DNA from: a bacterium
Lineage (GTDB): Bacteria; Patescibacteriota; UBA1384; CAJBMM01
NCBI GenBank assembly: GCA_027364665.1
Contig: DAHXOW010000063.1
Location: forward strand, 1 to 7,900
DNA length: 7,900 nucleotides
Direction of reading: 5' to 3'
The notes below the pieces were generated by a model that worked only from the letters and a program-made list of their open reading frames with translations, was not told the DNA's origin and did no database searches. The position numbers and the translations under genes are program-made. Below are positions 1-7,276 of this stretch, piece by piece (within the stretch, counting starts at the first letter, position 1; every line of letters starts with the position of its first letter).

Positions 1-1799
1 TAGCGCTGAATGTTAACTCTGGGTTTTTTCTTGTCAGTATCTGAATCGGTTTGATTATCAGAATCACTTGAGTCGTCTACCTGAATTTCTTCTTCATCAG
101 AGGTAACGCCAAGAGATTTAAGGATTTTGTCCCGATCAGCGTCGCTGTAAGCATACTGTTTCTTTTTCCCGCTTGATATGGCATAAAGCGGTGGTTGAGC
201 AATATAAATATATCCTGCTTCAATCATCGGTCGAAAATATCGGAAAAACAGAGTCAGTAACAAAGTTCGGATATGTGCGCCGTCAACATCGGCATCAGTC
301 ATAATGATTACTCTGTGATATCTGGCTTTGTTAATGTCAAAGGTTTCGCCGATACCCACTCCACAGGCAACGATCAACGCTTTAATTTCTTCGGAAGTAA
401 GCATTCGATCAAGCCTGGCCCGTTCGACGTTCAAAATCTTCCCACGAAGAGGTAAAATTGCCTGAAAACGCCGATCGCGACCGCTTTTTGCAGAACCACC
501 GGCCGAATCGCCCTCAACAATATATAGTTCCGATCTGGCCGGGTTTTTTTCACTGCAATCAGCCAATTTTCCCGGTAAGGTCATTCCCTCGAGAGCGCCT
601 TTACGTATAACAGTGTCCCTGGCAGCCCTTGCCGCAATACGAGCCCTGGCGGCCAATGAACATTTTTCGATCATTTTTCTGGCTTCGCTCGGGTGTTCTT
701 CCAGGAAGGTTGCCAAAGTATCATTGGTAATATTTTCAACAATTGATCTGACTTCAGCGTTACCTAATTTAGCTTTGGTTTGGCCTTCAAATTGCGGTTC
801 GGGCAATTTAACTGATACCACAGCCACCAGACCTTCACGGATATCTTCTCCTGTTAACGAACCGTCACTATCCTTGGTCAAACCGTTTTTCTTGGCATAA
901 TCATTAATTACTCTTGTTAAGGCAGCTCTAAAACCGGTTAAATGAGTTCCGCCTTCAACTGTATTGATGTTATTGGCAAAAGTATAAACATGTTCATTAA
1001 AATCATCGCTATAAGTCAGTGATACCTCAACATTGACCCCATCCTGTTCCTTTTCGGCATAAAATGGCGGATCAATCAACGTTTCTCGATCATGGTTCAA
1101 ATGTCTGACAAAGCTAGAAATTCCACCTTCAAAATAAAAAGAATATTTATTGACTGTTTCGTCACGCGCGTCGGTCAAATTTATTCTTATTCCCTTAGTC
1201 AGATAGGCTTGCTGACGTAAATGGTCGAGAATTGTTTTCCAGTCGAATTTTGTTTCGGTAAAAATCTGCGAATCGGGTTTAAAAGTTACCTGAGTGCCTG
1301 TTCCTTTGGCTTGTCCGATAATTTTTACATCTTCATTTGGGATGCCGCGGTGATATTCCTGAAAATAAAGATTTCCGCCGAGTTTTACTTCAACCTTGAC
1401 CCACTCAGACAAAGCGTTAACCACAGAAACGCCGACACCGTGCAGGCCACCGGAAACTTTGTAGCTGCCGCTGCCAAACTTGCCCCCGGCGTGAAGCGTT
1501 GTCATGACGGTCTCTAGAGCTGATTTTTTTGTTTGCGGATGAATGTCAACCGGGATGCCGCGTCCATTATCGGCAACGGTAACGCTTTGATCAGGGTTGA
1601 GGGTGATGTCAGTCTCGGTACAATATCCAGCCATCGCTTCGTCAATCGCGTTATCTACAACTTCCCAGATCAAATGATGGAGCCCCTCAATACCAGTTCC
1701 ACCGATATACATTCCAGGTCGTCGTCTGACAGGATCCAGTCCTTCCAATACGGTAATATTTTTTGCGCTGTAACCTTGATTTATTGCCGAGTTATCCAT
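1..1799 (-). CDS. gyrB: DNA gyrase subunit B, 3' end cut by window edge
   Basis: ATPase/TOPRIM subunit of the A2B2 type II topoisomerase that introduces negative supercoils. It reads from ATG at 1799 for 599 codons without a stop and leaves the window just after VNIQR. The two remaining bases fit the Tyr codon of the conserved QRYKGLGEM motif, so only the C-terminal part of the TOPRIM region and the tail are missing. Visible motifs: GHKL ATPase with EVVDNAIDEA (46-55), DNGRGIP (77-83) and the GLHGVGVSVVNALS lid (118-131); transducer QFEGQTKAKLGN (336-347); TOPRIM YIVEGDSAGGSAKSGRDRR (426-444) and TDADVDGAHIRTLL (501-514). Residues 567-592 form an unusual acidic, Ser/Asp-rich linker. The start is supported by GGAG 6 nt upstream and a good promoter. 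The usual dnaA/recF neighbours are absent; the upstream genes make surface polysaccharide. ParE is the alternative, but the overall sequence reads as GyrB. Confidence 0.97.
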   Translation of the reverse strand, partial: MDNSAINQGYSAKNITVLEGLDPVRRRPGMYIGGTGIEGLHHLIWEVVDNAIDEAMAGYCTETDITLNPDQSVTVADNGRGIPVDIHPQTKKSALETVMTTLHAGGKFGSGSYKVSGGLHGVGVSVVNALSEWVKVEVKLGGNLYFQEYHRGIPNEDVKIIGQAKGTGTQVTFKPDSQIFTETKFDWKTILDHLRQQAYLTKGIRINLTDARDETVNKYSFYFEGGISSFVRHLNHDRETLIDPPFYAEKEQDGVNVEVSLTYSDDFNEHVYTFANNINTVEGGTHLTGFRAALTRVINDYAKKNGLTKDSDGSLTGEDIREGLVAVVSVKLPEPQFEGQTKAKLGNAEVRSIVENITNDTLATFLEEHPSEARKMIEKCSLAARARIAARAARDTVIRKGALEGMTLPGKLADCSEKNPARSELYIVEGDSAGGSAKSGRDRRFQAILPLRGKILNVERARLDRMLTSEEIKALIVACGVGIGETFDINKARYHRVIIMTDADVDGAHIRTLLLTLFFRYFRPMIEAGYIYIAQPPLYAISSGKKKQYAYSDADRDKILKSLGVTSDEEEIQVDDSSDSDNQTDSDTDKKKPRVNIQR

Positions 1800-1820
1800 T
1801 GTTGTCTCCAGACTGATCAC

Positions 1821-1849
1821 AGTTTACTCGACAAAACCTCAAGTTTCAA
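1821..1849 (-). promoter_or_regulatory. sigma70-type promoter of gyrB
   Basis: On the minus strand the -35 box TTGAAA (1844-1849) and the -10 box TAAACT (1821-1826) are separated by exactly 17 nt. The predicted start of transcription is near 1814, giving a leader of only about 15 nt that carries GGAG (1806-1809) 6 nt before the ATG. The -35 box begins directly after the stop codon of the upstream DUF4012 gene (1851-1853). I see no intrinsic terminator between the two genes, so read-through from the polysaccharide operon could add to gyrB expression. Confidence 0.7.
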
Positions 1850-1850
1850 G

Positions 1851-3929
1851 TCAAAATAGTGAATTTTGATTCTTTAGACCGATTGTCCACCATTGATTAG
1901 TCGAAACAGCGGGATTGTTATATAAACGATCGCTTAACTGAAAATGCCAGCCGCCGCCATTATTAAATTGGATGGACAGGCTGTCGCTTAACCAACCCGG
2001 TTGTTTGATCCATTGAAAATGATAAACGGGATTACCAATCAGCGGTTGGTCAATTGGTGTCTCATAAACAAATGTTGCGCTTCTAGTTTGTTGAACTGGA
2101 GTACTTAACCATAAACCGAATGTCTGGTAGTTATTAAAAACTTCAACCGACGGTAAATTAAGAGGAATTCCCGATTCATTTCCATTACTTATGGCTGAAT
2201 CCAAAATCGCGTTTCTTGGAACTGCAACTCTTATATAATTATCGTTATTTCCATCCGGCCAAGTATTCGTACCGGTATGCTGTCTGTTAATGACAACGGT
2301 GTGTTTAATTGTGTTATGATTAGTGATGCTTAAATTGATTTTAACGTTTTGTTTAATTTCTAGACTGCTTTTCAAGCCTCCCAAATTTGCATTACTAATT
2401 TCCAGAAAATCTCCGCTTGCCGGTAAAGCATCATCCAGTCTCAATTTGGCATTTAGCTGATTTGTCGGAGAAGTTAGAAATGAGACTAATAAATGTTTTT
2501 CATTTACCCCGTCACTTAAAACCTTAAGATATTGCGCAGGGTGTTGCTTCAGTTGATCGAATACTTTTGTCAGCATTAATGGGAACAGGTCAGCGAGAAC
2601 CGATTTCGGTTCATTAGCCTGATTTCCAGGCTGATTCCAATAATTAACTTCAACTTGATCTTGTATCGTACTGGCAAAATTGTCTGCCGTGACCGTCATA
2701 TTCGGATTGGATATGGAAATCGGACCCGTTATCTTTAACAGATCAGAAATAAACGTTGTGTCTATTGCAATTACTCCGTCTAGATGTCCGCCGCCTTCTT
2801 GTTGAAAGAACCAGGCGGTTTTTGCGGCTGCGTCTGGAAAATTAACCGACCAGTTGGAATCTCTCATTGCCCAATCAGATATGATTTTAGTTATCGGAGC
2901 AGGCGGAGTAATTTGTTTGGATTTTGTGAAAGAATTGTCCATTTTGTAAATGTTAGTCTGAATTGCAAAGCCATTTATTTGTCCGCCCTTGAAACTAACC
3001 GTGGCGTAGCTGCCAAGAAAACCGCCGCCAGGTCTAAGCTCAGTGTTATTTAAAAACTCAACCAGATAATGGCTCTCTTTGTTTTGACCTAATATCTCAG
3101 GTAATAAAGTCAGAACATCTGACAGATTATTCGTCAATGTTTCCATTGGCGATAATTCCCCAAGGATTTTTTGCCGCGCCAATTCGAGCGCCCGATTGCC
3201 AACAGGCTGACTGGCATAATCATTCATAATTTGTTGTGCATTGTCTAAATAATTCCGGATTGTTTTAATATCCTGTAAATCACTCTGATTTTTTGAAAGC
3301 AGTTGGCTTGTAATTAAATTTAAGCCGCTAAATTGCCCGCCGCCCGTTGTTTTAGGCAAATTCTTAATCTCATTTGACCATCCGGCTGCCATTTGCGAAA
3401 AAACTATACCCGCCTGGCAGAGATTTTTCGCCGATACCAATAGCGCTTGTACCGTTGAAACAGTTTGATAATTCGCGCTGAAAAGAGGCATAATATCCGA
3501 AACCTGTCCGGACATTTGCAAATTATTATAAGCCTGTTCAAAATCGCCATCTGCGGTTTGAAACTGATAAATTGCCGAATTGAACTGTTCATTAGTTAGA
3601 GCTGTTTTAGCCTTTTGGACGGCTTGCCAGCCATTTTCCATCGGCATGCTCAATGTTGATTCCGCATAAACCGCCATCTGATCAACTGATGAAAATACAC
3701 ACGCCAAAACAGTGCTGCCAATCAGCAGCGTCGCTACCATAGCGACTACTAATCGGCGGCGTTTCAACTTGACAAAACGCCTTGCCCTTTGTCTCAACAG
3801 ATTTTCTTCCTGACGATTCAGTCTTAGTCCAAGGTGATCAAGATAATAATCAGTTGACTTTTTTGCCCTGACGATTCGTATCGGTACTCTGCGATATGCC
3901 CGAATCGGAATCTCTGTGTCTGATTCCAA
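1851..3929 (-). CDS. DUF4012 domain membrane protein, surface polysaccharide locus
   Basis: Large single-pass protein of 692 aa. A basic cytoplasmic N-terminus of about 58 residues (ending RRFVKLKRRR) is followed by one membrane helix (about 59-80) and a long extracytoplasmic part. Residues 90-280 look helical. The DUF4012 core follows: NNTELRPGGGFLGSY (294-308), MRDSNWSVNFPDAA (355-368) and DGVIAIDTTFISDLLKITGP (384-403). The C-terminal part (about 520-692) is rich in beta-type sequence, with YIRVAVP at 565-571. The start is TTG at 3929: an in-frame TGA lies two codons upstream and GGAGG sits 7 nt before it. It is the last gene of the polysaccharide operon, 22 bp after the Wzz-like gene. DUF4012 has no established biochemical function that I know of. 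Its location and orientation suggest work on the exported polymer, possibly anchoring it. The family call is firm; the role is inference. Confidence 0.9.
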   Translation of the reverse strand: MESDTEIPIRAYRRVPIRIVRAKKSTDYYLDHLGLRLNRQEENLLRQRARRFVKLKRRRLVVAMVATLLIGSTVLACVFSSVDQMAVYAESTLSMPMENGWQAVQKAKTALTNEQFNSAIYQFQTADGDFEQAYNNLQMSGQVSDIMPLFSANYQTVSTVQALLVSAKNLCQAGIVFSQMAAGWSNEIKNLPKTTGGGQFSGLNLITSQLLSKNQSDLQDIKTIRNYLDNAQQIMNDYASQPVGNRALELARQKILGELSPMETLTNNLSDVLTLLPEILGQNKESHYLVEFLNNTELRPGGGFLGSYATVSFKGGQINGFAIQTNIYKMDNSFTKSKQITPPAPITKIISDWAMRDSNWSVNFPDAAAKTAWFFQQEGGGHLDGVIAIDTTFISDLLKITGPISISNPNMTVTADNFASTIQDQVEVNYWNQPGNQANEPKSVLADLFPLMLTKVFDQLKQHPAQYLKVLSDGVNEKHLLVSFLTSPTNQLNAKLRLDDALPASGDFLEISNANLGGLKSSLEIKQNVKINLSITNHNTIKHTVVINRQHTGTNTWPDGNNDNYIRVAVPRNAILDSAISNGNESGIPLNLPSVEVFNNYQTFGLWLSTPVQQTRSATFVYETPIDQPLIGNPVYHFQWIKQPGWLSDSLSIQFNNGGGWHFQLSDRLYNNPAVSTNQWWTIGLKNQNSLF

Positions 3930-3933
3930 TAAT

Positions 3934-3941
3934 CACCCTCC
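3934..3941 (-). promoter_or_regulatory. ribosome binding site fixing the TTG start of the DUF4012 gene
   Basis: The minus strand reads GGAGGGTG here, with the GGAGG core (3937-3941) 7 nt before TTG at 3929. The GTG contained in this stretch is out of frame with the gene. A TGA two codons before the TTG closes the frame, so no longer product is possible and the TTG is the best start. Confidence 0.75.
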
Positions 3942-3951
3942 AAAAAATAAT

Positions 3952-4587
3952 TTAACCTCGTGCTTTATGATCAGTAAGATACCAGTTCAACATCACGCCA
4001 AAAGTTGTTACCAATAACCCCAAAACGATCGCGATACTTATATCCAATGACCAAAACGGTTCTATTTTGGTACTTGAAGGTTGGGTAATCTGTAAAATAA
4101 ATTGGTTATTCTTTTGATTATTGTTCAGATTATTAGTTTGCTGCTCTAAAACCTGCGAGGCAGCTGAAAGAAGTTTTTCAGACTGGTTTTTGTCTGGGCC
4201 GCGTAGGGTCACGGTATCAGTAGTTGACTGTTGTGACTGACTAACGGTGAATATCTTACCCAATTGAGAAGCATTCCTGACTTTTGGTAAAGTGATCCCC
4301 GCCTGAGCATAAATTGCTTGGACTATGTTCGGAGATTGCATCCAACTGGCAACTGTAGTGGCGAACAGGCCGCTTGACTGCATCGAGTAGTAGTCATCGT
4401 AAAGAAAGTACCCTACGTTTCCTTGTTGTACCGGACGTTGATAACCAACTGTGATTGTCATCGTGCTGTCATATTGTGTCTTGCTGAGCTTAATAACCAA
4501 AAAAGTTAAAACCACTACGACAATCGTACCTACGATTATTACCCATTTTGCCCGGTTAAAAATTGCCAGATATTCTCTGAGCTCCAT
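3952..4587 (-). CDS. Wzz/YveK-type polysaccharide chain-length or co-polymerase protein
   Basis: A 211-aa inner-membrane protein with the classic layout of the Wzz family: short cytoplasmic start (MELREYLAIFNRAKW), first membrane helix about 15-33, extracytoplasmic domain about 34-180, second helix about 181-203 and a short cytoplasmic end (LTDHKARG). Residues 145-162 are rich in Gln and Asn and probably helical. Such proteins set polymer length or help export, usually with a Wzy polymerase or a tyrosine autokinase. No kinase domain is fused here and none is encoded in the window, so it resembles the short CapA/YveK type. The ATG at 4587 lies 1 bp after the stop of the glycosyltransferase gene, and its AAGGAG (4592-4597) is embedded in that gene's last codons, so translation of the two is probably coupled. 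Sequence similarity is weak outside the topology, so the precise subfamily is uncertain. Confidence 0.82.
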   Translation of the reverse strand: MELREYLAIFNRAKWVIIVGTIVVVVLTFLVIKLSKTQYDSTMTITVGYQRPVQQGNVGYFLYDDYYSMQSSGLFATTVASWMQSPNIVQAIYAQAGITLPKVRNASQLGKIFTVSQSQQSTTDTVTLRGPDKNQSEKLLSAASQVLEQQTNNLNNNQKNNQFILQITQPSSTKIEPFWSLDISIAIVLGLLVTTFGVMLNWYLTDHKARG

Positions 4588-4588
4588 A

Positions 4589-5695
4589 TTACTCCTTAAG
4601 TTTGTTATTTATTAATTGATTCAGCTCATTTTGCATTATAGTCAAAAAATTATCTTTTGAAAAATTTTCGGCCCTTTCTTTACATAATTTGGCAGTGAAA
4701 TCTTCTCCTCTAAAATCATTTAATTCTTTTACCAGATTATCAACGGTCATTTTTTCGATTAAAATACCGGTTTTTGAATCAACTATTTCGGTCGCCCCGC
4801 CGGATCCGTTTGCAATAATCGGACATCCAGAAGCCAGTGCCTCTACCATCGTAATTCCGAAATCCTCAACCTGCGGAGAAAGAAATGCTTTTGCCAGTGA
4901 CATTTCTTTCGCTACCTCATCATCGTTCAGATGACCAAGAAATTTGACTTGCGGACCAGCCAACTCTCTAAGTCGCTTTTCTTGTTTACCGCTTCCGACA
5001 ATATGTAGTGGCTGATTGCTTTTATTGCTGGCAGCAATCGCCAAATCGATCTCCTTATGGGCCTCTAGCCTACTGACGATTAAATAATAATCGCCGGGTT
5101 TTCTTTCGTTATCAGTGAAGCGCCTGGTGTCAACCGGAGGATAAATTACTTTTGATTGGCGGCGATAGAATTTATCGACTCGTTTTTGAGTTGTTTTGGA
5201 ATTACTTATTATGACGTCCGGTCTTTGCGCCGCCAACCAGTCCCATTGTCTCAGTGAGTGCAGCACAAAAGGGATAGCGGTTTTTGTTAAAGACAGAAAC
5301 CGACCCCGATCGATGTGCTTCTTAATATCAAACCACAAAAAACGTGTTGCGGTGTGCATGTAGCATAAATGAAGGCATTTGGGTTGAGTGATAACGCCTT
5401 TTATAAAACTCGACGAATCCGAAATAACCAAGTCGTACTGAGATAAATCAAACGACTCGACCGCTTGCGGCATCGAGAAACGCCAATAATCAAAGCCCTT
5501 ACGAATTAACAGCCGGTTTTGTAAATATGAGGTATGGATTTCCCAATTTTTAAACCGGCCGCCAGTTCCAATTTCATCGTAGACTAAGGTATAAACCGGG
5601 GCGGACGGAAACAATTCGTGCAATGCTTCCAGTACTCGCTCTGCTCCGCCGTTTTTTATCAGATAGTCGTGAGCCAGAGCAACCTTTAGCTTCAT
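4589..5695 (-). CDS. GT4 family glycosyltransferase
   Basis: Retaining GT-B fold glycosyltransferase that transfers a sugar from an activated nucleotide donor, probably to the lipid-linked acceptor made by the gene upstream. Length is 368 aa from ATG at 5695. The N-terminal acceptor domain begins KVALAHDYLIKNGGAERV, with the family's Gly-Gly loop, and carries HTATRFLW near residue 114, similar to the HTPMRYLW motif of WbaZ-like enzymes. The C-terminal donor domain has SRLEAHKEIDLAI (208-220) and the GT4 E-x7-E signature EDFGITMVE (Glu277 and Glu285), then GSGGATEIV for nucleotide-sugar binding. A GTG two codons further up (5701) is possible, but the ATG overlaps the previous gene's stop (TAATG) and has GGGG 5 nt ahead, so I prefer it. 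There are no membrane helices; it probably acts on the cytoplasmic face. Donor and acceptor sugars cannot be read from the sequence. Confidence 0.93.
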   Translation of the reverse strand: MKLKVALAHDYLIKNGGAERVLEALHELFPSAPVYTLVYDEIGTGGRFKNWEIHTSYLQNRLLIRKGFDYWRFSMPQAVESFDLSQYDLVISDSSSFIKGVITQPKCLHLCYMHTATRFLWFDIKKHIDRGRFLSLTKTAIPFVLHSLRQWDWLAAQRPDVIISNSKTTQKRVDKFYRRQSKVIYPPVDTRRFTDNERKPGDYYLIVSRLEAHKEIDLAIAASNKSNQPLHIVGSGKQEKRLRELAGPQVKFLGHLNDDEVAKEMSLAKAFLSPQVEDFGITMVEALASGCPIIANGSGGATEIVDSKTGILIEKMTVDNLVKELNDFRGEDFTAKLCKERAENFSKDNFLTIMQNELNQLINNKLKE

Positions 5696-7143
5696 TAGCA
5701 CCCCGAACGATCTTTAAAAATAACGATAAAAGGGGTTTTTAATAAAATTTCAATGTCTTTAATAATTGACCAGTTTTCAATGTAATAAGTGTCCAGCCTG
5801 ACCTCTTCCTCGAAGGATAAATCAGAACTGCCAGAAATTTGAGCGATTCCTGTTAAACCTGGCTTAATTGCCAAAACTTTCCGGTGGTGATTCTCATATT
5901 TGGCAATCTCCTTTTGCAGATGCGGTCTTGGGCCGACCAAACTCATTTCTCCACGCAGAACATTATATAACTGAGGAATCTCGTCTAATCTTGATGATCG
6001 CAAAAAACGTCCTATTTTTGTGACTCTGGGATCGTTTTTCATTTTGAAAAGCGGGCCGTCTTCCCGTTCATTTCCCTGGTTCCTTAGTTTATCTTCCATT
6101 TTATCGGCACCTACAACCATCGAACGGAATTTAAACATCCGAAATTTATTACCTAAGGAAATGCGCTCCTGACCGTAAAAAACAGGACCTCGATCGGTAA
6201 TTTTAATGATGACGGTTAATATTAAAAAAACCGGTGAAAGAACAATCAAGAGAAACATCGAAAGAATTACATCAAGGCCGCGCTTGATAATTTTACCCCA
6301 TCCGTCCAATGGTGTTGGACGTAAATTTAGTACGGGAATGTTCCCGATTGTTGACACTGTGACGTTGGTAGCCAGATACTCGAAAAGATTCGGAGCAAAA
6401 CTGAATTCAAGATGATGGTCTCTGACCGTGTTGATGATATTTAAGATTTTTGTATCGGATAATTCAGGATCGGCTTCTATTATCTGATCAGGACGGTATT
6501 TTTGAATGATTTCCGGCAACTCTTCAAGGTTACCGATTGTCGAAAGCGGTGAGTCGTCACCATCGGTCTTGACGATGCCAACCAGCTGATAATAATTGGC
6601 CTCTTTCTCGCTCATAGATTTCATAATATCGCTGGCCACCGCCGTGTTACCAATTAACAAAACGTTTCGCCGACCAACACCGATCTTGTTCAGAATGTTG
6701 ATTATCAGTTGATAAATCCATCTCAACAAGACGACCCCGATCATCATGGCCAGACTGATGTAGACTACTGTCAAGAGCGAGGTTCTCCCTGCCCAGTCAA
6801 ACCAACCTGAATTTCTTTGTTCAATAAACGGAGTACGGCCAACCAGTACCGCTAATAGCAGCACCATCGAAGCGGACAAGCTGGCAGAAATAATTTTGCC
6901 AAGGGCGCCAAACGGACGTCGGAGCGCGACAAGCGAATACAATCCCTGGCTGGCTAAGAACAAGACAAAAACCGGGAAAAACCACCAGAGAAATTCATAG
7001 CCGCTGGGCATCGGATGATTTTCACCGATCGGTAAGATATCCAACGAAAACCTCAGATGTCTTGCGGTCATTACGGATAGCCAAACCGCCAAAAAATCCA
7101 GGGGAACTAAAAAGGCAACAAACCAAAGCTCAATTCGTTTCAT
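5695..7143 (-). CDS. polyprenyl-phosphate sugar-1-phosphate transferase (WbaP/WcaJ type)
   Basis: Starts surface-polysaccharide assembly by moving a hexose-1-phosphate from a nucleotide sugar to undecaprenyl phosphate in the membrane. The 482 aa match the usual full-length form. There are four N-terminal helices (about 5-26, 52-72, 84-102, 121-142), then a Rossmann-like CoA-binding-type domain (VLLIGNTAVASDI at 161-173, to about 250), a fifth reentrant helix (about 291-313) and the bacterial sugar transferase catalytic domain (PF02397). Catalytic-domain motifs: KFRSMVVGAD (338-347), NDPRVTKIGRFLRSSRLDE (370-388) with the Asp387-Glu388 pair, MSLVGPRP (400-407), KPGLTGIAQISG (427-438) and LDTYYIENWS (450-459). 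The ATG at 7143 opens the operon, and its stop overlaps the next start. No clear Shine-Dalgarno precedes the ATG. The sugar (glucose, galactose or other) cannot be decided from sequence. Confidence 0.95.
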   Translation of the reverse strand: MKRIELWFVAFLVPLDFLAVWLSVMTARHLRFSLDILPIGENHPMPSGYEFLWWFFPVFVLFLASQGLYSLVALRRPFGALGKIISASLSASMVLLLAVLVGRTPFIEQRNSGWFDWAGRTSLLTVVYISLAMMIGVVLLRWIYQLIINILNKIGVGRRNVLLIGNTAVASDIMKSMSEKEANYYQLVGIVKTDGDDSPLSTIGNLEELPEIIQKYRPDQIIEADPELSDTKILNIINTVRDHHLEFSFAPNLFEYLATNVTVSTIGNIPVLNLRPTPLDGWGKIIKRGLDVILSMFLLIVLSPVFLILTVIIKITDRGPVFYGQERISLGNKFRMFKFRSMVVGADKMEDKLRNQGNEREDGPLFKMKNDPRVTKIGRFLRSSRLDEIPQLYNVLRGEMSLVGPRPHLQKEIAKYENHHRKVLAIKPGLTGIAQISGSSDLSFEEEVRLDTYYIENWSIIKDIEILLKTPFIVIFKDRSGC

Positions 7144-7154
7144 GCTTTCATAAC

Positions 7155-7182
7155 ATCTTACACTTTTTCGACGGAAGATAAA
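7155..7182 (-). promoter_or_regulatory. weak candidate promoter of the polysaccharide operon
   Basis: On the minus strand, TAAGAT (7155-7160) could serve as a -10 box with a poor TTTATC -35 (7177-7182) 16 nt upstream. Transcription would then start only a few bases before the ATG at 7143, which fits the lack of a clear Shine-Dalgarno sequence there. The operon needs a promoter in this gap because a terminator lies just upstream, but the boxes are far from consensus. Confidence 0.25.
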
Positions 7183-7193
7183 GATCTGACAAC

Positions 7194-7230
7194 AAAAATT
7201 TACCCCTTCTCGTAAATAAGAAGGGGTAAA
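7194..7230 (-). terminator. Rho-independent terminator after the unrecognised gene
   Basis: A perfect 12-bp stem (7199-7210 paired with 7219-7230), including a four G:C block, encloses an 8-nt loop (7211-7218). On the minus strand the stem is followed by TTTTT (7194-7198) and then GTTGT. On the plus strand no T run follows, so it acts on leftward transcripts. It separates the gene ending at 7277 from the polysaccharide operon starting at 7143. Confidence 0.88.
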
Positions 7231-7276
7231 ATTAATAAAATCAGATTGACTTTAGGATTGATTAAAGACTTGCGGA

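Noticed and set aside
1804..1813. Palindrome GTCTCCAGAC covering the gyrB ribosome site, considered as an operator or regulatory hairpin
   Set aside because: Only 4 bp on each side of a 2-nt centre: too short to fold as a hairpin and easily due to chance.
273..1859. Plus-strand reading frames at 273-455, 613-900, 1221-1517 and 1533-1859
   Set aside because: They lie antisense to the clearly conserved gyrB frame, have no recognisable protein features, and their translations look like reversed gyrB coding sequence.
2784..3592. Frames at 2784-3053 (plus) and 3404-3592 (minus)
   Set aside because: Both are inside the DUF4012 gene in other frames and show no domain or plausible translation signal.
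5698..5701. GTG at 5701 as the start of the GT4 glycosyltransferase
   Set aside because: It would abut the G-rich Shine-Dalgarno with no spacing; the ATG at 5695 two codons later has the usual stop-start overlap and better spacing.
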